Part shown: piece after piece, positions 13,941-26,254 of the stretch | Numbering within the stretch: position 1 is the first letter of the stretch | Layout: every line of letters begins with the position of its first letter | Assembly (NCBI GenBank): GCA_963678675.1 | Contig: OY783196.1 | Location: 29,304,827 to 29,368,826 of the forward strand | Source: Xiphydria camelus | Taxonomy: Eukaryota > Arthropoda > Insecta > Hymenoptera > Xiphydriidae | Direction of reading: 5' to 3' | Length of the DNA: 64,000 nucleotides | Made by a program: the position numbers and the translations under genes | Notes under the pieces: generated by a model | Seen by the model: only the letters and a program-made list of their open reading frames with translations | Told to the model about the DNA's origin: nothing | Databases searched by the model: none

Positions 13941-14952
13941 ACATTCGCGTACCTGGGCGTCCTTTCAATATTCCACCCCCGAATCTGGGACAGACAGGCC
14001 GCCGCTTTTTACAGGCCCTTTCCTCGCGCGCCGAGGACTCGACTGAATAGGCGTCAACGCGGGGTTTGCGCGCGGCGATGAATTGCGACGGTTCAACGCC
14101 CGAATGTTTAACCCCCTTTCACCCCCGTCGTCGCGAGCACTTCGGGGTGTGTGGCCGCGGCGGCGTCACTCGGTGCAGCGCTCGCGGCAAAGCGAGAGTG
14201 CTCGAAAGTCGCAATCAGAGTAGGTGTACACGCGTACACGCGTCCGTGACTGAGACGTTACGCGGCGCGCGCGTTAACGTTAATAAAGCGTCGGGTGTGT
14301 AACGATTCTCGGGAGAACTCGGTCGGGGAGCGTCGGCAGGAGCTACGAATGTTCCCGGTTGGGTCAAATTGCTGTTTCGAACTTGAGTTTACTTAACTCT
14401 CTCGCGGCGGTGTACGGTTTTGAGATAACTGCGGGATGGGCTCTCCTTGCGGATCTCGCGGAGGAAGTCCGGACCGCTGCAGACGGTCAACGAAGCGCGC
14501 GCAACGATATTTGCGTAGCGCTTAAGTGCGCGAGGCGAAGCATCCGAGCTCCTCTCCGCGTACGAATAGCAATCGCCGCTCGAAGTGTAACATTGTGATA
14601 CGGGGCGGGGGGGCGTCTTCTCTCGCGCTCGCTTTTAATTTACAGAAATCGGGCTCCGCGAGCTCGTCATCCACTTTCCAGACGAGGGATCTTTTCGCGC
14701 GAAGATCAAAAGATCCGCCGCGGAGTTGGCGGACGCACGGGGGATACACGTATAAATAGGTATAAGTACGGGGAAACGCGAAACGTTGGAGGGGAGGAGG
14801 TTCTACCACGGAGCGTGAAATATTAAGAAGTAATTACCTTGCAAACCGCGCCGCGGTACCAGCTGTTATATCCTGGGAGCGATGAAAAGGAGCCGTAGGA
14901 CGAGTAGCGTGGTCGTGGCGTGGGTAGGTCTCTCGTCCGGCCGCGGGAGGTG

Positions 14953-14975
14953 GAGAGAGAGAGAGAGAGAGAGAG
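14953..14975 (+). repeat. (GA)n microsatellite
   Basis: Eleven GA units. Confidence 0.9.
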
Positions 14976-16721
14976 CCAGAGATGGCAGTAAATTTAGCGA
15001 GGCATAGATTGCAGAGGGTAGATTCTAGCTGGCTGTAGAACGGGAGCTTAATTTCGCGACCACCTGGAAATCCTCTGGTCCCGAGCCAACTCATTGCCGG
15101 ATTCATTCATAACTGTGCGCGGACGATTCAAAGGATTCGCGAGGAGTAGTTGGCTTATATATCTATACCTAACCTACTTGCTACCGTGGTTCTCGTCTCG
15201 GAGGGGGGTGGAGGGAGAGTTTTATGACGAGAAGGGAGAGGGAGCAGTGATGAGTAAAGTTGTCGCTCACGCGTCTTAATATTTTTTCATCCTTTGACGG
15301 TTCTTCGCTGCACTCTTCAAACTTGAGACGCGGTGACATTTTCCGCGCCACGTCGATACGATTTTATTTTATAAATTTGATTTCCTCTTATGTCGAAATA
15401 AATAGGTATTCCCCGTTGAAGAGAAACGAATATTCATTAACCATTGCAGTATTTGGTCGTTTCAAATAATAGTTTTGAAGTAATCACTCGAAATAATTAA
15501 ACGTTACATTAATTAATGAATACTTCTTTCCACAACGAGACACATCGATCGAACTACCGTCAAATCTTTCACTCAGCGTCGACCGCTCGAGTATAGTTTC
15601 GCTCTTCCGGCTACCAAGTTCCCGAAGAACGTGGACGAAACACACGCGTACAAACGCTCCGTACACGTGTACACATTCGGCGAGCTCGTTCGGCGCGGGT
15701 GTGAAGACGAAAAAATGGCGGGGAAGCGAGAGGGACGGGCTTTTTTTTGCCGTTAGGTACCGAGCAAGGAATAGCCCCGGATAAAGAGGATAGGCGGGAG
15801 AGATTGCTGCTGAGCTGCGAAGATTTTTTTGCTCGATACCTAAATAAAAAATACTTGATACCCCCGAGGGGGGTAAGCGGTAAAACCATTTCACGGCTTG
15901 CCGGCTTAATACCCAATTTCATCTGTACCGCCACTTTTTTCTTCCTCTCTTCGAGCCCCCGGTCCTTCCCACCTCGCGCCACCCTCCTCCCTCTAAATAT
16001 AGAAATCGTTTACCCCGACGAGAGCCGCGCGCGGTCCCGTTGGAACTTTAACGAAAAGATTATGCCGCGGGGGAGGGATTCGAGGTGGGCTTCGTCCGAC
16101 TTTCCGTCGGTACTTTGCGCGGCACTTTCGCGGACCCGCCCGGCTGCCTCGCGCTCGTCGATAGACGTTTCGGTTTATCGGCGTTGTCAGATGCGATCGG
16201 CGGATCCTACCCTCCGACTTTACCGGTTCCGCGTAAGGGGTTGCGCGGTTTCGCGGAGAGGATCGTCCGTGGTTCGACGCTCGGAGCTTCTCGACGCGAT
16301 AGGGTGAGGGAGAAAGAATGAGGGAGAAGGGGTGGCGCATCTCCCCCGTATCGCTTCAACCCATCGCTCTCGCTCGACTGTCACTCCGTTCGGCACTTTT
16401 CCATCTTTTCCCTGCCTCCTCCTCCTCCTCCAACGACGACGACGACCCTACTTCCCCCGCGCGTCGAAGAGATCGGCGAGTCCCCCATTGGCTGATAGAA
16501 GCCGGCAGCAGATGAAAATTGGTTTCGACAAACAGCCAATAAAGCGGGGGTGAGGAGGCGCGGCTATAGGCGCGAGGTGTAAAACTCGGTGACAATAAGA
16601 GAAGTGCGGTGGATGGCTCGGGCATCGTTCAGCGAGTCGTCAAAGAAAATTACAGTCGTAAGGCAGTGCCGGTCTGTGGGGGGAAATTGAACTCGAGACG
16701 CTGTCGTAGATGAAAGAGAAG

Positions 16722-17175
16722 CTCCTTTGATATTTTCGCGACAATCGGAATCTCTGGAACTGAACAACCGACCGTTTCATTTCGTGTATTCTTTTCGCGC
16801 TGATTCTGAACATCACGAGATTATTGAGAAAATCCCAATAGGATATCAAGATCTTGATGATTTTCTGAAGGAGAAAAATTGTTTTTTTTCCCCATAAAAT
16901 CGTCGATATCTTATATTTACACTGAAAAAAGTATTTAGCTAATCCAGCTATATTTCTGGCTGCCTCAGACACAACTAGAAAAATATTGCTAGCGTAGCAA
17001 GAATTCTTGCTATTGCGAAGAAAATTATATCACTGCAATTACTATAATTTTCTAGTTGTGGCCAAATTTTTTTGAGTGTACTTTGAGACATCGATTCGTA
17101 ATCATCATAAAAACATACACAAGATAAGGTAGCCGAGCAATTGATTCCAGAGTTTTTGATTTTTGGTAAAACATG
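16722..17175. repeat. Repeat family S, copy 2, split by a family-C element
   Basis: Left part (gatattttcgcgacaatcgg, aatctctggaac, ttcgcgctgatt) matches 4822-4940. The right part after 17079 (tttgagacatcgattcgtaatc ... gataaggtagccgagcaattg) matches 4690-4790. The break falls exactly at the inserted element. Confidence 0.65.
16920..17078 (+). mobile_element. Palindromic element family C, copy 1
   Basis: Ends CACTGAAAAAAG and ..TTTTGAGTG with TA on both sides. Central palindrome gcaagaattcttgc, flanked by complementary ctagaaaaatattgcta / ataattttctagttg segments. The second copy at 56556-56723 is in the opposite orientation. Confidence 0.85.
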
Positions 17176-17668
17176 AAAGAGTGAGTCCGCGGAATGCACT
17201 TCAAAGAGAATCCGTAGAATCGCGCGTACCTCTCCGCACTATAAAAGATCCTTCTTTCTCTCTTTCATTCCTAAGGAACGCCAACCGCTCTAAAAGTACG
17301 TATATAAAACGAGGGAATATTTTTTCAACCAAGGAAACCAACCGGCGAGCGTTCGCGGCTCTCCTAATGAGACTTCCTTGGAAATAGATAAGCATCGGTT
17401 CCACCGTTTCTTCCCGACTACCGTCACGAACTCGCATTTTGAAGTTCGTGACGGACCACGAGTATGGGATCGATCGAGGTGGTTCGGTGCGATGCAAATG
17501 CCTGCGTTTCTTTTCGCATTTCCGGGGGCAAGATTGCGATCGATGGTTCGATTAGATACGACCGCCTAAACAGGCACAGCTAGGGGCATTAATGATGCAG
17601 TTGGACGTTTATGAGCGGCAAAAACGAAAATTCCGCCTTCGTTCGTGTCAGTCCTGTCGACGTAAACC

Positions 17669-17892
17669 CAGGAAAAAAGTCTAGTAGAATACGAACCTTA
17701 GGAATTTATTTAGATTTAACAAAAGTCTATTTGAATTTGATAGATGTCCTACTAGGTTCGTCCTCGTTTTAAAAGGTACGTAAAACATTTATCTAATCCA
17801 AACAGACTTTTGTCCGATGTGAATGAATTTCTGTTCATCTCAAATAACTTTATCTATCAGATTCGTATTCAACTAGACTTTCTCCCCGAGTG
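17669..17892. mobile_element. TIR element, about 220 bp
   Basis: Inverted ends ggaaaaaagtctagtagaat and complement of ggagaaagtctagttgaata. A second inverted pair inside shares acaaaagtct.tttg. Non-coding; single copy in the window. Confidence 0.65.
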
Positions 17893-19845
17893 TGTACGTA
17901 CGCATGTAGCGATATGCGTAAATAAATCGCAACGAAATGCCGCAGCGATTACGGTAAAGCGTGGGTAGAATAAATGAAACGTAGGGCAGTAAAGTTCCCA
18001 ATGTAATGAGCGCGCGCACCTCATCGTACGAGCTTCCCTCAACCTACGATAAATGGAATCCACTCCGTTTCGCACGTTCCTCTTAACGTATACGACCGTA
18101 ATTCGTAGTCCGGGAAAATCGGACGGATGATCCCCGAGGGTTAACCGCGCGTGGGTCCTCCCATCGAGATGGTTCGGAATGCCCGTGCTGAAAAAGTCCA
18201 AATCGAGAGAAATTCTTTTACCGCGAAACTCCCTCATCGAGATAAAAAAGGAACCGACTGAATTGACGTAAGAAAATACCGTCTTCCGAGGATATAGAAA
18301 AGTACCGAAAGAACGCAATTAAAGTTCTCTTATTTCGGCTACTAAAAAAAGACGCAGCGCGATACGAGTATACGTACCACAGCAGCGCGAAAGAAACGCG
18401 AGTACTTCGTTTTCAACTTCGGCGAACTCGCTGTCGCTTCATTGAATTTTACGTTCACGGCTTCTGCACGCCGCGTACAGCTGGCGGGCCACCTACGTGT
18501 AGACGCGGTTCACCTTCCCGGTCCATTTCTTTACCCGTTATATATATCCGCGCTGCCTTGGCTGCCTTGGCGGGTTAGGCTAGGTTAGGATGTGTCGGCT
18601 ATAGATCCAGCCGGATCCTGCGAGGCGCACGTATACGGCGGGACTTTATCGTCCAAGTTTTCGTCTTCGGTTGCACCCGCGGGTCCCTCTACGACCCCTC
18701 TTTTCCGCTTTTCGTCGGACGGCCGTATTTACATATCTCGCGTCGGGATTACCATCGCGCGAAGACTCCGCGAAAAGTCGATGCGACACACTCTCTTCTC
18801 TGCGGCGTGTGTTCCGTGCGCGCCTCGGAGCCGCGATGGGGCGGCGACAGAGAAGAGCGGGAGGGAGGGTGGAGGAGGGCGCCGCCTGATGCGGGGAGAA
18901 ACCGTATACGGGGGAAGTACACCGAGCGCGAACCCCTTTTTCGCTGGAAAAATCGACGTGACAGCCCTGTCAATCTAGCGAGGGTGACACCGAGAGGGGT
19001 GTGGACGCTCCGAAATGTACATCAAGGGAAGAAAGAATACGCGCCGGCAGGCACGTTATTCCCGCGCGAGCGCATCATTCGTCGTCGAAAATTGACTCGA
19101 CGTGAGCAACGAGCGCGTCGCGAATTCATTACACCCCGCGCACCCCATGCAAATCCTCCGACAGGTATTCGCACTTCTCGACGCAAACGGAGATGGATGC
19201 AAATAATCCTCGCGGCGAAAGATTTATGCGGCTGTGCGAGGGGGGCGAATATATCCCGCGTCTAGCGAATACATACGCAACGTCGCCTCGTCAAAGGACC
19301 CGACCGCGTATCGCCGTCGATCGAGTTCACGCGCGCGATCATCTCGAGATATCCCTTTTTTTCCCCTTTCCTCGGACGCTGGAGCGTTTCCGCCGGAAAT
19401 AATGGAATTACAGGGTTGCGTAAAACTCGGGGGTGGCGTGGGCGGTCTTTTTGGAAACCGTCCAACAATCCACTCGGCGTGTAGCGTATCGCGGAGTGGC
19501 AGAGAATGGAAAAAAAAAGTACCGAAGAACCTGATAAAGTTTTTCTTCGAACCCAATAATCCGGCGGCGTACTTTGTGGCTTTTGCCGGTTTAATATATA
19601 TCCTCCCCGCGCGCTCTCGTCACCCCGCGCGCGCCCGACCCTCCCACGCCTGACTGGAATATCTGACTTTCGGATACACGCCGATATCCCGCGCTTCGTA
19701 TTCCCGGGGTGTACGCGTTACCATACGTGTAGATATATCTATAAGAGCTTGTAGGGGTCGTATAGAACTTGACCGTTCGATGACGGCCGATGGGTGTATC
19801 GCGAGAGGCATTTTCGTGTTTTACTTCTGCTTATATATTCGCCCT

Positions 19846-20300
19846 TTTCTTTTGTGACGTCAGAAAATTGAAAAGGGAATCTTTTATTACGCCTGGAGGA
19901 TCCACTCGTTTATCTTATAAATGCGAGGCCTCGTGGATGGAGTTATAGTTTTCCTGATCAATGCAGATCAGGTCAGAGTGTGAGAAATTATTCGACGGCG
20001 TCTGTATTTGTATATTCCAGAATTATTTCAAGGAATATCTAATAATTTCTCCTCCGCCTCCTTCCCTATATATCTCCACTTTTCTCTCCTTACGTCAGGA
20101 AATCGAAAAGGGAATCTTTTATTACGCGTGGAGAACCCATCTCTTTATCCGACGGATGCGAGGCATCGTGGGTAGAGTTTTATTTGTCCTCGTCAACGCA
20201 AATCGTTTAGAACATGAGAAATGATTCGACAGTGTCCATGTTTGTACATTTCACAATCATGTCAAGGAACCTCTTGTAATTTCTCTTATAAAAATTTCTC
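19846..20300. repeat. Diverged tandem duplication, 235-bp offset
   Basis: Unit 1 from about 19846 and unit 2 from about 20081 share aaaagggaatcttttattac at 19871 and 20106, then gatgcgaggc.tcgtgg, gagaaat.attcgac and tcaaggaa. Estimated identity is about 70-75%. Unit 1 carries TGACGTCA (19855-19862); in unit 2 the site has decayed. It lies just downstream of exon 3. Confidence 0.7.
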
Positions 20301-20436
20301 CGCCTGTACAAAGCGATCTACGATATACGCACGACTACGTCATACGATATACATACGTCAGTCGAGTGGATACGCGCGAGACCACGGAGAAACCCAGTCG
20401 ATATAACGAAAGACGAGCGTGTAGTCGGGTACTTAC

Positions 20437-20558
20437 CGTCGAGGGTTCCCGTGTAAACATGCGAAGTGTCGAAGTGAACCGGTCGACCTTTCGTTCCCTC
20501 AAATACGACGTCCTCGGGAAACAGGCCGGTGTCTCTCGCGAGCCTCATCTCGAAGACC
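20437..20558 (-). CDS. Exon 3: middle of the prodomain of the ADAM10-like protein
   Basis: The acceptor is cctctgctttccag and the donor GACG|gtaagtac is near-consensus. The 122 nt are one base closing an Arg codon, 40 open codons and one G of the next codon. The translation starts VFEMRLARDTGLFPEDVVF and ends H-F-D-T-S-H-V-Y-T-G-T-L-D. In ADAM10 the matching stretch runs FNLRMKRDTSLFSDEF and DYDTSHIYTG, so this is recognisably the peptidase M12B propeptide region of the ADAM10 class rather than ADAM17 or ADAMTS. The following exon should begin with two bases and encode a segment like G-E-x-x-S-x-x-H-G-S and later Y-V-E-P. I found no such exon between here and the left edge. A tandem 235-bp duplication starts 137 bp downstream, in the intron. 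Confidence 0.93.
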
Positions 20559-21469
20559 CTGGAAAGCAGAGGCGAAATGGAATTTGTGATAACACGGCGC
20601 GGAGAGGAGGAGCGCGTGAAAAAAATTCTCTCGTCGCTCGATCGACTGCTCTCGCGCGAAGTGGCGCGGTCGGTTATCGCAGGAGGCGAGGAACGCGTGG
20701 GACGGGAGCGTCGCGGTACGGGAAGGGCTCGGGAACGGCTCGCGGCTATGGGGAAGAGGGCGCGGAAAAATTAGGACGAGGAGGAAAACTTTCACCCTTC
20801 GGAGACCCTATTTTCGGGAACGGCATTTTTGGGGGTGGGCGCGGGTACCGTACACGAAACGCGTTTTTCACCGAATGACGGACCGACGGAAAATTGTCAC
20901 GGCGTCGCTTAATAAGTCATTTGCGGCGAGACGGGACGACTGATTGCGAGAGGGATGAGGGCGCCTGTCTGGATCGGGACGCGAATCGCGGAGACGAGGG
21001 TTGCTGTACATCTGAGCGAAGGGTTGAGACGGTTGGTCGGTGGTACGATTGAAAATCATTGTTATCGCAGCGGTCGATAGAGTGGGCGAGAGAGCGAGAG
21101 AAAGAGAGGGGAGAAGGAAGAGAGAAGTAGAACCGGACCACTTGCTGTAATTGGATAGTCGTAGCATCTATACGGTGCGTGTCCAATACACATCGTTTGC
21201 CTTGCTAATGCATTCATTCTTGCATTGATTTCACTTCCATTAATACGCGAACCACAATCCGCCGGGGGTTGATCATTAAAGCCTAGAGAGATGTTCGACG
21301 AGAAGCCGTAGCAATTCAATGGTCTATTTGCGCATCAGGTTCATTACTGGATCCGAGTGTTTCAAGGGTGAATTGTATAATACGTTCGCTCTCTCGGTGA
21401 AAAGTTCATTTTGGCGCCGCGTACAGCGAATGTTTTGTCCTTTTTCCTTTATCGAGGGATACATTGTAA

Positions 21470-21662
21470 GAAAAAACTTGAATTTTTAATATACTTTTGT
21501 ATAAAGCTTTTTTCCAATACGTGATTATGAAAATTAATATATTCCCTTATGAAATTTCCCGTATAAATTTCGTAACGGAGTTTATTCATTTTCACAAAGA
21601 TGTATTGGATGAAAGCATTATGCACAATTATATTAAATTTAATACAATTTTCCTACAGTGTG
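21470..21662. mobile_element. TIR element with CA(C/T)TGTA ends
   Basis: Left tacattgtaagaaaaaact and right complement of cacactgtaggaaaattgta form short inverted ends of an AT-rich, non-coding 190-bp segment. Confidence 0.5.
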
Positions 21663-22241
21663 TATAGAGTCAGCGTCAGTGATACGAAATGGTTTTAGTC
21701 AGCCACTGCGAGCCCCGCACCGGCTTCCTTAATTGAAAGGACCTCCGGGGAAAAGTAGGGAGTCAGCGATTGTAGCTTTCTCGAAGGAAATCACGAAGTG
21801 GAACAGTCCCACAGGCCCCTGACCATATTGTAGGTCGACTGATTCGAACTGACGTCGAGACCGCTTGCACTCCCTGTTTGCCGATAAATAATTGCACAGT
21901 GACCGGATTCATTACTAAATTGATGCTGATTGTACCGTATTTTCAATAGATCCGTCGTCTCGCGCGTCAAACCTGTATTTTCTTTTCGCGATAATTCATC
22001 ACTCGATACGCGACCAATGCGCGTGTATTCGCACATTTAACCATTTTCCAAACCCATGCGACCAGTCGCCCTCGAATTTGAGAAAAGCCACTTTTTCGAT
22101 GGCAAAAAATTTCACTCCGATATTTTCCAACGAGTACTTGAAAAATTAAGTGACGCTAAATCCATTTTTATCGCCTCGAAGTTACGACTACGAAGACACT
22201 GTAGAAAATCGTAATAATGTACCATTCCCCCTATTTTTCTA

Positions 22242-22436
22242 CACTGAGAAAAAAAAAAGATTAAAAATTATTCTGTTAGATGGATAATCTGAGTACGAAA
22301 GGTAAAATAGATCAAAAATTATCCTTCCAGGGTTTAAAATTTAACCTTCCTTAGCATAATTTTTGATCTATTTTACCTGTCGTACTCAAATTATCCTTCT
22401 AATAGAATAATTTTTAATCTTTTTTTTTTCTCAGTG
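22242..22436. mobile_element. Palindromic element family A, copy 2
   Basis: Same ends, arms and centre (ccttccagggtttaaaattt) as the copy at 7223. TA on both sides (22240-22241, 22437-22438). Lies in intron 2. Confidence 0.88.
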
Positions 22437-24483
22437 TACACCAACCCATTTTTATTTCACCGCTGCGGTCACAATTATTTCATAAATTTTTTTCGAATTA
22501 CCCATCGACCACTCGCGGTCGGTCGTCCCGCCGCACCCTGCAACGCCGCGGGCAAAAAATAACGGAGGACTGCGCGCGGCTGATAGGGAAAACTCGGCGA
22601 GTCGAAATATCCGAGTTACTCGCGTTCAGCGGCATTTCGCCCGCTCGTACGTTCGATCGTTCCGACTGGAAGAAAGGAGCAATACGCCGAGTGGGAGAAT
22701 GCGAATACAAGAGCGGTAGGGTGCTCGGGATTGGATGCGCGAGGCCAGGGGAGTCGGGCGGGGTTGCGGGGCTCGTGACGGCGCGCTGCATAGTACATGT
22801 ACTTACGTTACCCGCGTAATGTGCTCTGCCCGCGATAACCTCATTTAGCCGGGGTATAGTAATGAAAGAGACGGGCGAAGGGGGCGGGGGCTCGAGGGGG
22901 CCGAGGTACGTAAGTAAAGGATCCGGCGCCGGTAAAGGCAAGAAGGTTCCTTGTAGATAACGGGGACAAACAAGAGTTTACGTGTGCGCGGCGTTCGTCC
23001 CGCTCTCGTCGACCGCCTTTCACTCGCCGTGATGGAGCGGCCTCTCAAACTCGAGCCTCGCATCTTCGAGTTTCTTTGGGAATTACGTGAAAGTGGATCG
23101 TCCTTCGCGGGGACTTTGCTTCGCTATACGGAGGTTCTCGAGGTGATTCGAATTCGCGGAGAAACGCTTCGTAATAGACTCGGAGATGTATGGGGTTGTT
23201 TTGTCGACGTCCGTTCTCGATTGCCGCGACTCGATCGAGAGACTCGTATTTAATCGACTTTCTGTGGAAATAATAGAAGGGGATGTCGTATTGAATCAGT
23301 CATGAATTTTGTTAGGAATGTTGATGAAAATTTGGTACGTTAAATTGGAATTACATTCAGGCACGTTATATACCGGAGCGTTTTATTAACGTATTGGAGT
23401 GATATTCGTACTGGAACGAGAGACTGCTGAAAATCTAATCCAATTCGGGGATATATATCTATATCTGTACTTATTAGCATATAGGTGTCGGCGAACTTTA
23501 TCGCCAATTTTCAGGTTAATTGACATTTCTAGGAAGTTTCCGTCAAAAATCCGATAAGCTACGCAAACGGCGAGTTCTTGGGAAGGGAGTTCATTACCCG
23601 CGGCAGATTTGGTTTAATCCATCGGGACGATGAAAACTCATTGAGTATACGAGTTTCCGTCGTCCGGATTCTCTGGATCGCGGTGCTAAATATGCATACG
23701 AAAATGAAGTACTTTGAATTATTGCGCACGCCGCGAAATTTCATATCTACAGACTTCTACATGAATGTATAAAATATCTGTTTACAATTTGAAAGAAAGA
23801 AAACAAATTATCAGTTTTATTTCAAATAAGAATTATGAGAACGAATATCAATCATCCGATTACCTCTCGTCTCGAGTTTAGCGTACGTCAATTATAAAAT
23901 TGCCTGATCCAGTCGAAGGCATTTGATATGTCGAAACTCAGCGCCGCCATGGTAAATACATATACGCCGCAACACACCACTGAAACTACATCCATTCCCC
24001 GCGGTATCGACCAGAAAGATGGACGGTATGATACGTGTTGTCGTATGCATCCTGCCGTTGACATAACCATTCGTCCCGAATAACGCATCGAGAATACGTA
24101 ATAAACTTGGTACCGTGGCGCGCGCATGTTTGTCTGCAGATAGGACCGCGAGAGAAGTCATCGTAAACGGTATACCCGCTCGTATAAGCGTTCCGATATG
24201 GCTCGGCTACAGGAGCTAATGCAAAATGTTTAGGATCCCATTTGGATGCTGCGGCGTAACTGCGCCGGTGGATTACGGCGTCTGGTGAAATTTCAAATGT
24301 AGAATTCTCTGAATTTTCCAGGATCGCTGGTCTCAAAAAACTGCAGTAGCTTCCATTCTCGAAATCATTATAAAGAAAATACACGATAAAGGCGGTAGTT
24401 TTAAGAGATTTCAGAAATTTCGATTGTCGATCAAATCTCGAGGGGTGTACGAAGGGTTTTACGAAATCTATCCCGAGAACCAT

Positions 24484-24722
24484 CCCTGGTGGAAAAGTTC
24501 TATATATTTTGCATGAAATCCATATATAATTTTACATGTGGTCATACATGGATTATATATGATTTCTATATTAACCATGTAAGGACTATATACAGATTTT
24601 TGAATGTTTGTGTTATTCACGTACAGTTCTTGTAAGGTTAATATAAAAATCATATATAATCCATATGTGACCAAAAGTACATATGGATTATATAGAAAAT
24701 ATATAGAATTTGTCCACTTGAG
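24484..24722. mobile_element. Palindromic element family G, copy 1
   Basis: Ends ggtggaaaagttctatatat and complement. Arms contain catacatggattatatatga, ttctatattaaccat and the centre atttttgaatgtttg. Four more copies lie at 27976, 33566, 45781 and 48480. Confidence 0.85.
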
Positions 24723-25584
24723 AAAAACGCGTCGCGCGGGGCGAATAAGTTGGTTATAGCCAGAGAGAGAGCGATCGTTTTCCTTTTTCACTTCCTATTC
24801 AAGGAGCGAGTGGTGTTTGTATTTGCTCGACGCTCTTTACAATTTCGAGTCCCCTTGCCTCGCGTTCTCGAGGCAATAACATTTGTTATCGCTACAACAC
24901 CTTTAGTTCGGGCTAGGTGTACAACGCCGGGAGAAAAATATAAGGTAATTCTCGGAGGAGTGCGTCTCACTCGAGGAAGCCGCTTTATGCGTAGAATTAA
25001 AATATCGGCGGATAGATAAACTTACTCTCCATAATGCGAACTGTTTTCATTACCGGTAGGATGACTTTCGTTATGGAGGATGGCGCGCGACTTCGCGTAA
25101 TTTATACCCCGTCGTGAGATTAGCTCTAATCCGTTTAATCGCACAGAACATCATTAGAATGGGGTAGAACGGGTGCGAGGAACGAACATACGAAGCAGTT
25201 ACATCAGAGAAAACGTACAGTGACTGTTATTCCGAGAGATTTGTACATTTCGCGACAATCCCTTTCCCGCGGCAATTCTCGATGCGAGGGATCCCGTAAC
25301 TCGATGAGCGGCGCATCCTGAGGGAACGATAGCAATTACGGATCAAAGGGTGCGCATACTATAGGTACACGAATAATTTATACGCGTCGCGTTACAATCG
25401 CTTTAATCTCTCTAATTACTCGGAGGTATGATGACGAGATGGGAATGAGGAGTGATGGGAAATAATAAGGAACATTTCCGCGTTTGAAATCGTAATGCAA
25501 TTAAAAAGATTTTAATCTCCCGTTTAAAATAAATAAATACTTTTTGCGTCAAATGAAACGGAATACAGAAACGCGAAACGTATA

Positions 25585-25873
25585 CCGAGAGTAGTAATTG
25601 CTAGTGGCAAAAAAAATGTATTCTTCAACTGAAAGCATGATATACGTAATTCGAGAATCAAACTGTGGTTTTCTTCGCGCTATAAAATATTCGACAGGCT
25701 CGAGTGATTGTTTTTTTCGAGCAGACAGAATTTCTGAACCCAACGAAGGGGTATACTGGAATCAAGAATATACGATTCTTTGACCAAGAATTCGTATTAT
25801 AAAAATTTGTAAGATCGTGTGTTTTTAGCTGAAGAATTATTTTTGCCGACACTGGCAATTATTTCTCTCAGTG
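25585..25873. mobile_element. Palindromic element family F, copy 1
   Basis: Left end CCGAGAGtagtaattgctagtg, right end ggcaattatttctctcagtg followed by TA. Interior has ggttttcttcgcg ... ttcgagcagacagaatttct ... caagaatatacgattctttg. Other copies: 29131, 42381 (partial), 42668. Confidence 0.75.
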
Positions 25874-26100
25874 TATGTCTTCCGAAAATTCCATATTCAC
25901 GAGATCCAGATTCTACTCGCGAGATCTCGCTTACACACAGCACGAATCGAAGGATAAACGCGCCCGGCGAAAGTGAGCAGCAACGGATCGTGCGAAAGGA
26001 CGACTAGGTACTCCAGCCACCGCGAGAGCTCGTGTAATTTATGCGCGCTTCGCGTTAACAATGCTCGTTTCGCTGAAAAGGGATACATCGCTCCACGAAC

Positions 26101-26254
26101 CTGTCGAGCGCGTGAAGACGCAGATTCAGCGTCGCTTCCCTTCGCAATCCGGGGGTGGAGACGTCGCGACGCGTCCTGGCACGATGTTCACGCAACGCTG
26201 CGGTGTCGTACCACGCGGCGCTGTAGTGCCTAACGTAGGACCCCTGCGTGATGG
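26101..26254 (-). CDS. Exon 2: N-terminal prodomain of the ADAM10-like protein
   Basis: The acceptor is excellent (cgtctcctttgtttttcag) and the donor is CAG|gttcgt, which has T rather than A/G at +3 but keeps G at +5. The 154 nt are two bases completing a codon, 50 open codons and two bases of a split Arg codon, which fits exon 1 (phase 1) and exon 3 (phase 2) exactly. The peptide contains S-Y-V-R-H-Y-S-A-A-W-Y-D (36-47), then R-E-H-R-A-R-T-R-R-D-V-S (52-63), and near its end L-N-L-R-L-H-A-L-D-R (73-82). Family comparison: vertebrate ADAM10 has YIRHYEGLSY, then HQRAKRAVS, then LRLDFHAHGR at the same positions and spacing. The basic cluster R-A-R-T-R-R fits a proprotein-convertase site. The exon lies between a 5.5-kb and a 23-kb intron. 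Confidence 0.88.

Larger units (their letters stand above)
1..20436 (-). other. Intron 3 (partial), no further exon recognised
   Basis: All of this is intronic if the next ADAM10-like exon lies left of the window. Supported contents are the inverted-repeat elements and tandem duplication listed separately. Between them (1-2170, 2574-4530, 4986-6884, 9045-13442, 13941-16720, 17893-19845) I see CpG-rich sequence with short chance ORFs and no recognisable protein. I looked on the minus strand for the expected HGS.. / ..YVEP exon at the stronger acceptors and found none. A CRE-like palindrome TGACGTCA occurs at 1014-1021. Confidence 0.6.
20559..26100 (-). other. Intron 2
   Basis: 5.5 kb between exons 3 and 2. 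It contains palindromic elements at 21470-21662, 22242-22436, 24484-24722 and 25584-25873. 22502-22665 (minus) is an open exon-like stretch discussed under findings. The remainder has no recognised feature. Confidence 0.75.

Noticed and set aside
14838..14872. 35-nt minus-strand segment with acceptor and donor whose phase fits after exon 3
   Set aside because: Its translation (Y-N-S-W-Y-R-G-A-V-C-K) does not match the E..S..HGS segment that must follow in ADAM10 proteins, and the donor gtaatt is weak.
22502..22665. Open 164-nt minus-strand segment with excellent acceptor (ctcctttcttccag), ending in the phase needed by exon 3
   Set aside because: Exon 2 at 26101-26254 fits the same junction and has clear ADAM10 homology; this translation has none.
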